From Candidatus Synchoanobacter obligatus (GTDB taxonomy: Bacteria; Pseudomonadota; Gammaproteobacteria; Comchoanobacterales; Comchoanobacteraceae), in the NCBI RefSeq assembly GCF_024259865.1, contig NZ_JAKUDN010000002.1:632491-696490 (forward strand): a DNA stretch of 64,000 nt, read 5' to 3'. Both the position numbers and the translations under genes were made by a program. The notes under the pieces were generated by a model. It searched no databases, was not told the origin of the DNA, and saw only the letters and a program-made list of their open reading frames with translations. Positions within the stretch are counted from its first letter, which is position 1. Every line of letters starts with the position of its first letter. Positions 35,575-44,867 of this stretch are shown here, in pieces.

Positions 35575-36933
35575 TTACGGCCAATCTAGCGGTCGCTCTT
35601 TTACCCCGGTATAGTATTGTTTTGGACGATATAAAGCTGTTTTTTGTTGCCAAGACTCCTCTATATGAGCAATCCATCCAGATGTTCTAGACATGGCAAA
35701 GATTACCGTAAAGAGTTCTTTGGGAATGCCAAGGGCTCTCAAGGCAATTCCTGAGTAGAAGTCAACATTAGGAAATAGGTTCCGCTCAATAAAATAAGGG
35801 TCATTTAATGCTGCTTCTTCTAGTTTTAAAGCAGTATCAAACATTGGATCAGGCTCTATACTAGATTTCTTGTCGTGAAGAAGTGTTAGGGTCATTTCTC
35901 TCAACGCGGAGGCTCTAGGGTCCATGCCTTTGTAAACTCTATGACCAAAACCAAAGAGCTTAAATGGATCATTTGGATCTTTTGCTTTAGCAATAATATC
36001 ATCAATCTGTGTATCAGAGATGTCTGATAGCATGTCAACAACACGCTCATTTGCGCCACCATGCAGTGGGCCAGATAAAGCGGCAATGGCAGCAGCGATG
36101 CTGCTTATGGTTGGTGTGCCCGCTGAAGTAACACTTCGTGCAACAAACGTTGAAACGGCCATTTGGTGGTCAGCATGTAGGGTTAAAATCATATCTAAAA
36201 TTTTGATATGTTCTTGGCTAATCTCAGCGGTAGTAGACTGGTTGGATAATAGCATATGCAGAAAGTTTGCAGTATGGCCAAGTGAGTCATCAGGTGTGAT
36301 GGGTCTTTGTCCGATACGATGTTTATGGATATAAGCACACAATGTTGGCATTTTTGCAATAAGTCGATGACCAAGCGCCTGACGGTCTTCTACTTTGTGC
36401 ATGTCATAGTTTGATTCATAGCGTGAAGCAAGGGAAGACATCGTGCCGATTAATATAACCATGGGATTTGTTTGCCGATCATAGCTTTCAATCATTTTTT
36501 CAGTTTGTTTGTCAAGGATTCGGTGTAGTGTGATGTCTTCTGAGAAGCTTTTAAACTCGATGTTGCTAGGGAGGTTGCCATGCAAGAGAAGGTAAGATGT
36601 TTCTAAGAAAGAACATGCTGTTGCTAAGCTTTTAACATTATATCCACGATATTGTAGAATGCCCTGAGGGCTGTTATTTTTCGTTTGTACGAACGGAATA
36701 ATTCGGGTTATTTTTGACTCGGCTGTTGCTGTTGAACGTAGGCCCTCATCATATAATGAGATTCCTGTTTCTTGGTAAAGGTTGCTGGTAATTAGGTACG
36801 GGTTGCCATAAATGTCTTGTACTAATGGCAGATGGTGTTCAATATATTCACCATTAGGCAGTTGGGCAAGAATTTTTGCTTGTTGGTTTATTTCGTTTTC
36901 AGACATTACAGGCTGTGTCATTCTAGAATCCAA
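35575..36933 (-). CDS. gltA: Citrate synthase (type II)
   Basis: Citrate synthase condenses acetyl-CoA and oxaloacetate at the entry of the TCA cycle. The 452-residue product shows the active-site residues of the family: His in LHADHQMAVST, His in GPLHGGANERV (about residue 290) and the Asp region near FGHRVYKGMDPRA (about 335-347). The N-terminus is extended. ATG 36918 (MTQPVMSE) is a plausible alternative to 36933. It lies 40 bases after a rhomboid gene on the same strand, but probably has its own promoter in the AT-rich gap. Confidence 0.95.
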   Translation of the reverse strand: MDSRMTQPVMSENEINQQAKILAQLPNGEYIEHHLPLVQDIYGNPYLITSNLYQETGISLYDEGLRSTATAESKITRIIPFVQTKNNSPQGILQYRGYNVKSLATACSFLETSYLLLHGNLPSNIEFKSFSEDITLHRILDKQTEKMIESYDRQTNPMVILIGTMSSLASRYESNYDMHKVEDRQALGHRLIAKMPTLCAYIHKHRIGQRPITPDDSLGHTANFLHMLLSNQSTTAEISQEHIKILDMILTLHADHQMAVSTFVARSVTSAGTPTISSIAAAIAALSGPLHGGANERVVDMLSDISDTQIDDIIAKAKDPNDPFKLFGFGHRVYKGMDPRASALREMTLTLLHDKKSSIEPDPMFDTALKLEEAALNDPYFIERNLFPNVDFYSGIALRALGIPKELFTVIFAMSRTSGWIAHIEESWQQKTALYRPKQYYTGVKERPLDWP

Positions 36934-36973
36934 GTATTGATAGACTTAATATTAACATAAGATTAATTTATTG

Positions 36974-37612
36974 TCACCTGAACAATGTTGCTGCCATGAT
37001 ATTCAAGTAGTAAGCAGGTTTTATGGCGATAGTTTGGATGCTATAGGGTATGCCATAATGGGCAATGACGATCCCGGCTATCAGCCCTGCAAGATGCCCT
37101 TCATATGAAGTTAACAAGTCATCCGGAAAAATCGATAAAAGTAAGGTGCCAAAGTAATACAATATAATCAATGCTATAATAATGCTTTCGACACTAGGGG
37201 ATTGATAGCCTTTGTAGAGAAGAAAACCAAACAAAGCCATAATCAAACCACTGGCACCAATATGGTTGCCTCGTCTAGCTATGAGCCAAGTGATGAGACC
37301 AGTGAGGAGGTTCATAGCCAGTATTGTGGCAATTGCTTGAGAAGGACCCTTAGCAAATAGGATAGCAAGCATAAAAAATAAAGGAAATGAGTTGTAGAGA
37401 AGGTGATTAAAGTCAGCATGGAGGAAGGGCGCACAAATTGGGCCAAAAATAATAGAGGCAGGGTGCCGGGGAATGATCCCAAATATATTCAGTTTTTGTC
37501 CGCAAAGTTGGTTAATGCCATGAACAATCCAAAATAGTGAAAAAAATAGAAATGATTCTCCGAGGTGGCTATTGAATAGCCGAAAAAATTCAGAAACTTC
37601 ACTAATAATCAT
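36974..37612 (-). CDS. Rhomboid-family intramembrane serine protease
   Basis: This 212-residue protein has about six helices. The catalytic dyad is visible: Ser in HIGASGLIMAL (GASG near residue 120) and His in YEGHLAGLIAG (near 172). The HADFNHLLYNSFPLF segment is the usual H-x-x-x-x-H-x-x-x-N region of TM2. Rhomboids cut transmembrane substrates within the bilayer. It overlaps the end of the histidine kinase gene by 11 bases and so belongs to the response regulator-kinase-rhomboid operon, an unusual setting. Confidence 0.88.
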   Translation of the reverse strand: MIISEVSEFFRLFNSHLGESFLFFSLFWIVHGINQLCGQKLNIFGIIPRHPASIIFGPICAPFLHADFNHLLYNSFPLFFMLAILFAKGPSQAIATILAMNLLTGLITWLIARRGNHIGASGLIMALFGFLLYKGYQSPSVESIIIALIILYYFGTLLLSIFPDDLLTSYEGHLAGLIAGIVIAHYGIPYSIQTIAIKPAYYLNIMAATLFR

Positions 37613-39020
37613 GATGGTTCAAGTTTTTAAAATTAATGGGTAAGGCAATTCTGCTGGTAAGCCCTTTGGGTGATGAGTCATGTAAGCTTAACGTGCCGTG
37701 AAGATGTTGGCATATTTCCTCAACAATACTCAGGCCCAATCCTGAGCCAGATGACTTGGTGTTATAGAGTCTAGAGAATCGCTGTAGTGCTAACTGTTTG
37801 CTTTCATCAGGGATGCCTGGGCCATGATCAATCACTTCAATATAGACTTGAGAGGAATGTGGTGTGATGGTAACCATGATGGTATCACCATCAGTGGTAT
37901 ATTTGATCGCGTTGTCAATTAAATTGCTCAGTACGGTTGTAAGCAAAGAAGCATTGGATAAAATCTTGGGAAGGGTTTTATGATGCAGTTCTATGTTGAT
38001 GTCTTTTTTAAGCGCAAGGGGTACTAACGGTGCGATCACATTTTGGGTGACTGCGTCTAAGTCAATCCACTGCTCAGTTTCAAGAGTTGTGTGAGATAAG
38101 GTCCTGCTGAGAGAGAGCAGCTGACGGATAATATGGTCATAGCGCTCGATAGTCTTTTCAAGATCATAAATGGCTTTTTGCTGAGACTCTGGGGGCAATC
38201 GAGTCATGAGTTGTATTTGCGCTTTCATTGTTGCAAGAGGTGTTTTTAATTCATGCGCAGCATCTGCAGCAAATTGCTGCTCTCGTTCTAATGCAGATTT
38301 TAGTTGAAACATTAATCGGTTGATTTCAATGATGAGCGGCTGTACTTCAGAGGGGGCATTGTTGTATCGTAACGCTTCTAGATTTGACGGTTCATTTTTT
38401 TTCAGCTGTGAGGTGGTTTTCTCAAGCGTTACCAAACTGCGTGAAATAATCAGTTTTAATGAAAACCCTAAGAACAAAAAACATAGTGATATTACAATTA
38501 ATGTATCGGTAATTAGCTGTTGTTCATAACCTAGGCGCATATCATGTCGTTGCATAGTGACAATTTTATAATTAAGGTTTGATATTTCTATACTGTATGT
38601 TGTCCATTGGTGTGACTGATGTTGAATGTTTTGTAAACCTAGTTTTGAATCCAGTGGGATTGATGGGGCGCTAGGGGATCGAAGAATCAGCTCTTGACGT
38701 CTTAAGTCCCATACTTGGAATTGGGTGCTATTTAAGATTCCTTTTAGTAGCGCTTCATTGTCAGTGTCAATAGGGGTTTCAGATGTTGCCTCAAGGGGGA
38801 TGTTGTTGATCTTAATTTGTATATTATTGAGTTCCTGGCTGCTAAGTCGTTTTGTGAGGAAGGGCTCAATGCTTCTAGCTTCAAGTGACAGTTCAGCATT
38901 AAGGTGAAGCTTGATACTGTCTTGACGTAAAAAAAATATTGCTATAGTGGCCAGCAATGTTGAAAGCCCCACAACACTCAGTGCATTTATTGTTAAAAAG
39001 CGCTGAATGGATTTATTCAT
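37602..39020 (-). CDS. Sensor histidine kinase (QseC/TctE type)
   Basis: This 472-residue membrane sensor has an N-terminal helix (about residues 8-28), a periplasmic sensor region to about 165, a second helix (about 172-192), a HAMP-like linker, the H-box AADAAHELKTPLATMKAQ (phospho-His near 256), the N-box NLIDNAIKYT near 370 and G-boxes DHGPGIPDE and GSGLGLSIV. It autophosphorylates and passes phosphate to the OmpR-type regulator encoded 5 bases upstream. The architecture resembles QseC/PmrB. The signal sensed cannot be told from the periplasmic sequence. Confidence 0.92.
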   Translation of the reverse strand: MNKSIQRFLTINALSVVGLSTLLATIAIFFLRQDSIKLHLNAELSLEARSIEPFLTKRLSSQELNNIQIKINNIPLEATSETPIDTDNEALLKGILNSTQFQVWDLRRQELILRSPSAPSIPLDSKLGLQNIQHQSHQWTTYSIEISNLNYKIVTMQRHDMRLGYEQQLITDTLIVISLCFLFLGFSLKLIISRSLVTLEKTTSQLKKNEPSNLEALRYNNAPSEVQPLIIEINRLMFQLKSALEREQQFAADAAHELKTPLATMKAQIQLMTRLPPESQQKAIYDLEKTIERYDHIIRQLLSLSRTLSHTTLETEQWIDLDAVTQNVIAPLVPLALKKDINIELHHKTLPKILSNASLLTTVLSNLIDNAIKYTTDGDTIMVTITPHSSQVYIEVIDHGPGIPDESKQLALQRFSRLYNTKSSGSGLGLSIVEEICQHLHGTLSLHDSSPKGLTSRIALPINFKNLNHHDY

Positions 39021-39025
39021 CTAAT

Positions 39026-39694
39026 TTATGCCTCAATAATATAGCCAACGCCACGAATTGTTTTTATTTTAAGACCGTTCTTGATTTTTTTACGAATACT
39101 GTGCATATGAACCTCAATGGTGTTACTATCTACATCATCTCCCCAGCCGTAAAGTAGTTGAGTCATTTGTTGACGGCCAACCACATGACCTCTTTTTTCC
39201 ATTAGCTTATATAATATTTTAAACTCTTGTCTTGAGAAAGCAACAGTGTCTCCAAAGACAGTGACGGTATGTGCTTGTGTATTAATCGTGATGTCGTCGA
39301 TGGTTAACGTGAAATCATTGGTGTTAGAGGATTGTCGACGTAGCAACGCAGCGATTCTGGAGTTCAAAACGTCAAAGTCAAAGGGTTTAACGAGGTAATC
39401 ATCGGCGCCAGCATCAAGACCTTTGATGATGTCTTCATTACTGTCTCGTGCTGTTAAAACCAAAATGGGTGTTGAAATTTTTGCTTGTCTGACTTTTTTG
39501 ATGATATCAAGTCCATCTGTGCCAGGTAAACCCAAATCAAGAATGGCCATGTCAAAGATTTCATCAGATTCTTTTAGAGCATATAGTGCCTCTGTGCCCG
39601 TGGTTAGCCAGTCTACAGTATAGTGATAGGTTTTTAAGCCTTTTTTAATTGTATAGCCGAGATCTTGATCATCTTCAGCCAAAAGGATTCTCAT
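39026..39694 (-). CDS. Response regulator, OmpR/PhoB family (QseB/PmrA type)
   Basis: This 222-residue regulator has the receiver domain starting MRILLAEDDQDLG, with the phospho-acceptor Asp in MAILDLGLPGTDG (about residue 51) and Lys in YLVKPFDFD, and a C-terminal winged helix (FSRQEFKILYKLMEKRG to IRGVGYIIEA). It binds DNA repeats as a dimer when phosphorylated. In Legionella and Coxiella the PmrA member of this family controls effector genes, but nothing here proves that identity. The start at 39694 has AGAGGAA upstream. It is the first gene of the operon. Confidence 0.93.
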   Translation of the reverse strand: MRILLAEDDQDLGYTIKKGLKTYHYTVDWLTTGTEALYALKESDEIFDMAILDLGLPGTDGLDIIKKVRQAKISTPILVLTARDSNEDIIKGLDAGADDYLVKPFDFDVLNSRIAALLRRQSSNTNDFTLTIDDITINTQAHTVTVFGDTVAFSRQEFKILYKLMEKRGHVVGRQQMTQLLYGWGDDVDSNTIEVHMHSIRKKIKNGLKIKTIRGVGYIIEA

Positions 39695-39783
39695 GGTAAA
39701 GTTCCTCTAATCATGTGTTACCCCATGAGTATACTGAAATTATTGCAGATTACAATAGACGCCCGATATTGTTTCGGAATGCT

Positions 39784-39811
39784 TTTACTTGAGGTTATGA
39801 AGTGCTATGAT
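39784..39811 (+). promoter_or_regulatory. Possible sigma-70 promoter of the glutamate dehydrogenase gene
   Basis: TTTACT (39784-39789), a 16-base spacer and TATGAT (39806-39811) lie about 30 bases before ATG 39840. The -10 box matches at 5 of 6 positions and the -35 at 4 of 6. Confidence 0.35.
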
Positions 39812-39839
39812 GTGGGGGTGATCTAAACAAGGAAAGTTT

Positions 39840-42800
39840 ATGCTCTTTCGAAAACAGCTGATGGCGTATTGTGTTAAAGATTATAAGTCTGCGAAGCTTC
39901 CGTATTTGGCTGGATATAAGCAGTTTCTTGAGTATTACTTCCAACACTTTGCAGAGAAAGAGCACAAGGTTGATAGTTTGGACTATTTTTCGGCGGTGGC
40001 CAAATCACATTTTCAAGAGTTGGTGAAGCACAAAGAAGGAAAGGTCTCTTTGAATATCAGTAATGTCACGGTTCAAAAAAGTTATTTACACCATTTGACA
40101 AGAATATATCTGACGTGTCCTGATGCACCTTTTGTTGTAGAGTCTCTTAGATCACTAATGTCTCGTTTAGGGTGTCATATTATCTATAGTAATTTGATGG
40201 CAAATTATCATATTGTAAAAGGTAAAAATACGTTATCAATTGAACCGACCGATACGGGCGGGGAAACTTATATTTGGGTTGATATTGAGATGCATGATGA
40301 GCTGTCTCTTAAAACGCTTGAAAGCGCTGTTCGAGATACGATTTCAGATGTTCAATGTGTGGTTAGAGATTGGCGTCGGATGCAAGATACTTTGCGTAAT
40401 ATTTTATATGCGTGGCGTGATACTCCGGAAGACTTGGTTCCTGGGGAAAGGGTTCAGTCCTATATTGCGTTTATGGAATGGGTATTAAAGTCATTTACCT
40501 TTATGAGTTATCACGGTTATCGTTATCAGAAAGACAAACAGGTTCTGCTAGGAGAAAAATGGGGACTTGCTACCCAAAAAGGCGCTATTAGGTATAAAAT
40601 TTGTCAAGAGAAGTTTCCTGAGCAAGTATCAGGAGAGTCACATCCATTGGTTCTTGTCACCCAAACAGAAGATACTTCCACGGTTCATCGTGATACTTAT
40701 AAGGATATGATTGTTTTGAGGGTATATTCAGCGGCCTCAAAGAATGACTTGGTTGAAGAGCACTATTTCACCGGTTTATTGACAGCTGATGCCTATGTGA
40801 GTGATCCAAGTAAGATACCATTAATCAGTCAAAAATTTGAGGAGGTCATCGCATATTCAGCTTTGCGGTCAAGATACTCACTGCGAAGGATGCGCTATAT
40901 ACTTAAATCACTACCCCGAGCAGAAATCCTTCAATCTGATGTTCATGAGTTATCGGCTACTGTTTATGATATTTTAATGATACAAGAGCGTCGAGTTGTT
41001 AGAACGTATATTCGACGTGACCCATGCCAAAGGTTTTATTCTGTGATGGTGTTTATGCCTAGGGATATGTTAACGACCAGGTTGCGCCAACGTATTGACG
41101 ATTACTTGGCCAGGGTGCTTCAAGGGCATGATGTACAATATGTGCCATTTTTTGCAGAATCCGTATTAGCAAGATTGCATTTTATGTATCGGTGTGATCC
41201 GAGCAGTAGTCCGTTGGTGCCTATAGAAGATATCCAAGAATATCTGGTGGCATTATGTGCATCAAAGTCAGATGATATATACAGCCATCTTAGTGCACAA
41301 ATGGGGCAAAAATCAGGTTATATGCTTGGTTTGCGTTATTATCAAGAGTTGTCAGAGCAGTATAGTAATACGTATAGCGCTAAAAAAATTGCAGAAGATA
41401 TTTTGGTGCTAAATGAGCTATCTGAGCAAAGCTCAATTGATGTTAGGTTTTCAGGGGTTGAAAAAGACGGCACCGTAAGCTGCCGGTTGTTCCAGCGGGT
41501 AGATGGTAGTAGTATTTCTTTAACAACAGTCTTCCCATTACTCACCAATTTTGGATTTGATGTGCTCAGTGAACGGCATTTCGAAGAGTCGGTGTGTGAG
41601 CAAGCGCTATATATCTCTGAATATAGGTGCCAGATTGTTCAGCCGATTGACCATATTTCAGAAGATGTTAAAGAAGAGCTGGTGCACTGTATGTTGGCTG
41701 TTCTACAAGGACAGCAAACGAATGATGGTTTTAATGCATTACTGCTATGTGCAGGCATTCGTATTCGAGAAGTTGAAGTGATTCGGGCTATGTGTGCTTA
41801 TTTACACCAAATAAAGTTCGCGCTTTCAACGCAACGGCTCATGAAGTTTTTTGTAGAATATCCCAAGTTTGTGGTTTCGGTCATCAAGCTTTTCAATATG
41901 AAGTTCCAGCCTAAAGTTCTGAAGCGAGATAGTTTGTTAAAACGTTATCACAAAGAGGTCACTAAGTTTGCGGATTTGGTTAAAACCAGTGATGATGAAA
42001 GGATTGTTCTAACGGTTGCTAATTTACTCATGGCTATTGTTAGAACCAATTATGCGTTACCTTCCCAGGAATCATTGGCACTGAAAATTCAATCAAATAT
42101 GGTTATGGGGATCCCCCAGCCTGCGCCATTGTTTGAGTTCTTTGTCTATAGTTCTAGATTTATGGGTGTACACCTTCGCTTCAGTAAGGTTGCAAGAGGT
42201 GGGCTGAGAAATTCAGATCGACCAGATGATGTTCGGCATGAGGTATTTGAATTGGCAAAAACCCAACGTTTAAAGAATACTTTGATTGTTCCAGATGGTG
42301 CTAAAGGTGGTTTTGTCTGTAAGCGTCTGGATACCATCTCCCAAGAAGATCAGCAAGATGAAGTCTTAGCCTGTTATAAAATATTTATTCGATCGATGTT
42401 GTCTTTAACAGATAATTACTTGAATGGTCGGGTATGCCGGCATAAAAACATGGTGATTCACGATGAGGCAGATCCATATTTTGTAGTTGCGGCAGATAAA
42501 GGAACAGCAACGTTTTCCCCTTATGCTAATGCCATTTCAATTGAGCATGGTTATTGGTTGGGTGATGCATTTGCTTCTGGTGGGCAATACGGTTATGACC
42601 ACAAGAAAATGGGCATTACAGCAAAAGGAGCTTGGGAGTCGGTTAAGTGGCATTTTATGACCATGAAGCGCAGTGTCTATACCGATCCATTTACTGTTGT
42701 GGGTATTGGAGATATGAGTGGTGATGTCTTTGGTAATGGCATGTTACTGTCAGATAAAATTTGTTTGGTCGCAGCATTTGGTTACGCAAGAATATTTATT

Positions 42801-44585
42801 GATCCAAACCCTGACCCAAAGATGAGCTATCAAGAGCGTTTAAGGTTGTTCCAGTTACCAAGAAGCCATTGGGGCGATTACAACCCAGCACTTATTTCTC
42901 CAGGTGGTGGGGTATTCTTAAGATCAGATAAGTATATCACACTCACACCACAAATTAAGAAGTTATTGGGAACTGGTAAATCCAAGATGGAGCCAAATGA
43001 GTTGATTCGAGAAATTCTAAAGCTTCAAGTGGATCTATTATGGAATGGTGGCATTGGTGTTTATGCCAAAGCCTCTACAGAGACAAATTTTGACGTGATG
43101 GATTTTCATAATGATGCTTGCCGGGTTAATGCTAATGAATTAAATGCTAAAGTGATTGGAGAAGGGGGTAATAATGGATTTACGCAGCTTGCTAGAGTAG
43201 AGTTTGCTCAGAAAGGAGGGCTCATCAATACAGACTTTATTGATAACTCAGCGGGAGTGAACACATCTGATGTGGAAGTGAATTATAAAATATTATTCCA
43301 GGCACTTATTGCAGGTCAGCAGTTAACCCTACCCAGAAGAAATGCTATGTTAACTAGGATGACGCATTATGTCAGTCAGGTAGTCCTACGTAATAATTTC
43401 TTACAGAACTTGCAGATTAACTTAGCGTTATTGGAGTCAGTTCAGAAACCAGATCATTATATTCGTCTTGTTGATGCACTTGAAAATACCAAATTGTTAA
43501 ATCGCGATATTGAAAAAATTCCGAGTAAGCGAGAATTACAAGGTCGCAAAAAGCAGCATGCAATATTAACCAGACCAGAGATGGCGGTATTATTGTCATA
43601 TTGTAAAATTGATTTATATAACGGTATCCGGAGTATTGAGCTGAGTAAAACTGGTTTGCAAAAACAGTTTATTGATGGCTATTTCCCCGACGCACTAACA
43701 AAAAAGTACCCAGATGCGATTAAAGGACACTTGTTGTACGATGAGTTGGTGGCAACTGAGCTTACCAATACCATGCTTGGCGAGACGGGAATGTTGTTCT
43801 TATCTCAGTTGATTGATGAGTGCAATACGTCACTTGAATCAGTGGTGAAGTCCTATTTAATTGTGCGTGATGTTCTCAATCTTGCGGATGTTTTTGAGGC
43901 GCTCTATGTTAATGCACAAAAGATATCACAAGAAGATTTACTGTTTTTACTCGGTTCGGTACAACGCTGTGTCTATAAGTCCTGCCGATGGCTGATTCGT
44001 TACCGTCAATTAGAATCCTTTACAGTTGTCTTAGATGAGTTTAAGAATATTGGAAAAACGCAGGGTATTATTGCGTATTTGCCGAAGAAGTATATCCATA
44101 GAATGGCTAAAGTTGAGCAGCATTTAGTGAGTGCAGGCTTAAAGCCAGATATGGCCTCAAGAATATGTGAATCACGTTATGATTACCAAGTGTTTAGTTT
44201 ACATAGTGTGGTAAATGAAACAAATTATTCAGGCGCAACTGTGAAGCAGGTGTATTATCAGATTGCTCATTTAATGAAGTTTCATAAAATTAAAGAACGC
44301 TTGCATGGTCTTGCGGTCAACAGTCGCTGGGAAGCTATTCAACAAGCAGCGATCGATGATGATTTAGGAAAAGTTTTGGAACAGTTAACCAAGATTGTCT
44401 TATGTTATGCAAAAAAACGTCGTTGTAACACTGAGCAAGCATTAGAAGTTTGGTCGAAACATCATCAAGATGTATATATTGAGATCCGTCGCTCATTACA
44501 TGAAATAATTGAACTGAGAAGGATTGATATCTCGTTATTTGTTGTTATACTAAGTCGTATAAAAGCAACCTTAGATGGTTTTTAG
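39840..44585 (+). CDS. gdhB: NAD-specific glutamate dehydrogenase, giant (GDH-180) class
   Basis: This 1581-residue enzyme belongs to the large bacterial NAD-GDH group first known from Streptomyces and Pseudomonas. It deaminates glutamate to 2-oxoglutarate and so feeds amino-acid carbon into the TCA cycle. The long N-terminal region (about residues 1-750) carries ACT-like regulatory segments. The catalytic core begins near residue 780 with MGVHLRFSKVARGGLRNSD and then PDGAKGGFV, the conserved Lys-containing motif, and continues through GIGDMSGDVFGNGML and VIGEGGNNGFTQ (dinucleotide-binding part). AAGGA precedes ATG 39840. The TAG stop shares its last base with tRNA-Ala. A large GDH fits growth on host amino acids. 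Confidence 0.95.
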   Translation: MLFRKQLMAYCVKDYKSAKLPYLAGYKQFLEYYFQHFAEKEHKVDSLDYFSAVAKSHFQELVKHKEGKVSLNISNVTVQKSYLHHLTRIYLTCPDAPFVVESLRSLMSRLGCHIIYSNLMANYHIVKGKNTLSIEPTDTGGETYIWVDIEMHDELSLKTLESAVRDTISDVQCVVRDWRRMQDTLRNILYAWRDTPEDLVPGERVQSYIAFMEWVLKSFTFMSYHGYRYQKDKQVLLGEKWGLATQKGAIRYKICQEKFPEQVSGESHPLVLVTQTEDTSTVHRDTYKDMIVLRVYSAASKNDLVEEHYFTGLLTADAYVSDPSKIPLISQKFEEVIAYSALRSRYSLRRMRYILKSLPRAEILQSDVHELSATVYDILMIQERRVVRTYIRRDPCQRFYSVMVFMPRDMLTTRLRQRIDDYLARVLQGHDVQYVPFFAESVLARLHFMYRCDPSSSPLVPIEDIQEYLVALCASKSDDIYSHLSAQMGQKSGYMLGLRYYQELSEQYSNTYSAKKIAEDILVLNELSEQSSIDVRFSGVEKDGTVSCRLFQRVDGSSISLTTVFPLLTNFGFDVLSERHFEESVCEQALYISEYRCQIVQPIDHISEDVKEELVHCMLAVLQGQQTNDGFNALLLCAGIRIREVEVIRAMCAYLHQIKFALSTQRLMKFFVEYPKFVVSVIKLFNMKFQPKVLKRDSLLKRYHKEVTKFADLVKTSDDERIVLTVANLLMAIVRTNYALPSQESLALKIQSNMVMGIPQPAPLFEFFVYSSRFMGVHLRFSKVARGGLRNSDRPDDVRHEVFELAKTQRLKNTLIVPDGAKGGFVCKRLDTISQEDQQDEVLACYKIFIRSMLSLTDNYLNGRVCRHKNMVIHDEADPYFVVAADKGTATFSPYANAISIEHGYWLGDAFASGGQYGYDHKKMGITAKGAWESVKWHFMTMKRSVYTDPFTVVGIGDMSGDVFGNGMLLSDKICLVAAFGYARIFIDPNPDPKMSYQERLRLFQLPRSHWGDYNPALISPGGGVFLRSDKYITLTPQIKKLLGTGKSKMEPNELIREILKLQVDLLWNGGIGVYAKASTETNFDVMDFHNDACRVNANELNAKVIGEGGNNGFTQLARVEFAQKGGLINTDFIDNSAGVNTSDVEVNYKILFQALIAGQQLTLPRRNAMLTRMTHYVSQVVLRNNFLQNLQINLALLESVQKPDHYIRLVDALENTKLLNRDIEKIPSKRELQGRKKQHAILTRPEMAVLLSYCKIDLYNGIRSIELSKTGLQKQFIDGYFPDALTKKYPDAIKGHLLYDELVATELTNTMLGETGMLFLSQLIDECNTSLESVVKSYLIVRDVLNLADVFEALYVNAQKISQEDLLFLLGSVQRCVYKSCRWLIRYRQLESFTVVLDEFKNIGKTQGIIAYLPKKYIHRMAKVEQHLVSAGLKPDMASRICESRYDYQVFSLHSVVNETNYSGATVKQVYYQIAHLMKFHKIKERLHGLAVNSRWEAIQQAAIDDDLGKVLEQLTKIVLCYAKKRRCNTEQALEVWSKHHQDVYIEIRRSLHEIIELRRIDISLFVVILSRIKATLDGF

Positions 44586-44657
44586 GGGCTATAGCTCAGT
44601 TGGTAGAGCGCTTGCGTGGCACGCAAGAGGTCGGCGGTTCGAACCCGCCTAGCTCCA
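44585..44657 (+). tRNA. tRNA-Ala (anticodon GGC)
   Basis: A 73-base cloverleaf. The acceptor stem is GGGGCTA with TAGCTCC, including a G-U pair at the third position (the 3-70 G-U identity element for alanine), and the discriminator is A. The D-arm is AGCTCAGTTGGTAGAGC, the anticodon stem-loop CTTGCGTGGCACGCAAG carries GGC, and the T-arm is GGCGGTTCGAACCCGCC. CCA is not encoded. Its first base is the last base of the glutamate dehydrogenase stop codon. Confidence 0.96.
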
Positions 44658-44867
44658 AATTATCACTATTTATAAACCTTCTCGTAATATTTTCTTATTC
44701 CACACAGCCTGGGTCGCATATATCGTTTTGATTTTAATACTTATTCTTTATTTTTCTGATTTATTTTATGTAATAAGATCTATTAAGGGTAAGATCATTA
44801 CATAGACAACTATATATAAAGTTGCATTATTGTCATAAAGAGATATTGATTAAAAGAGGAGAATGCC

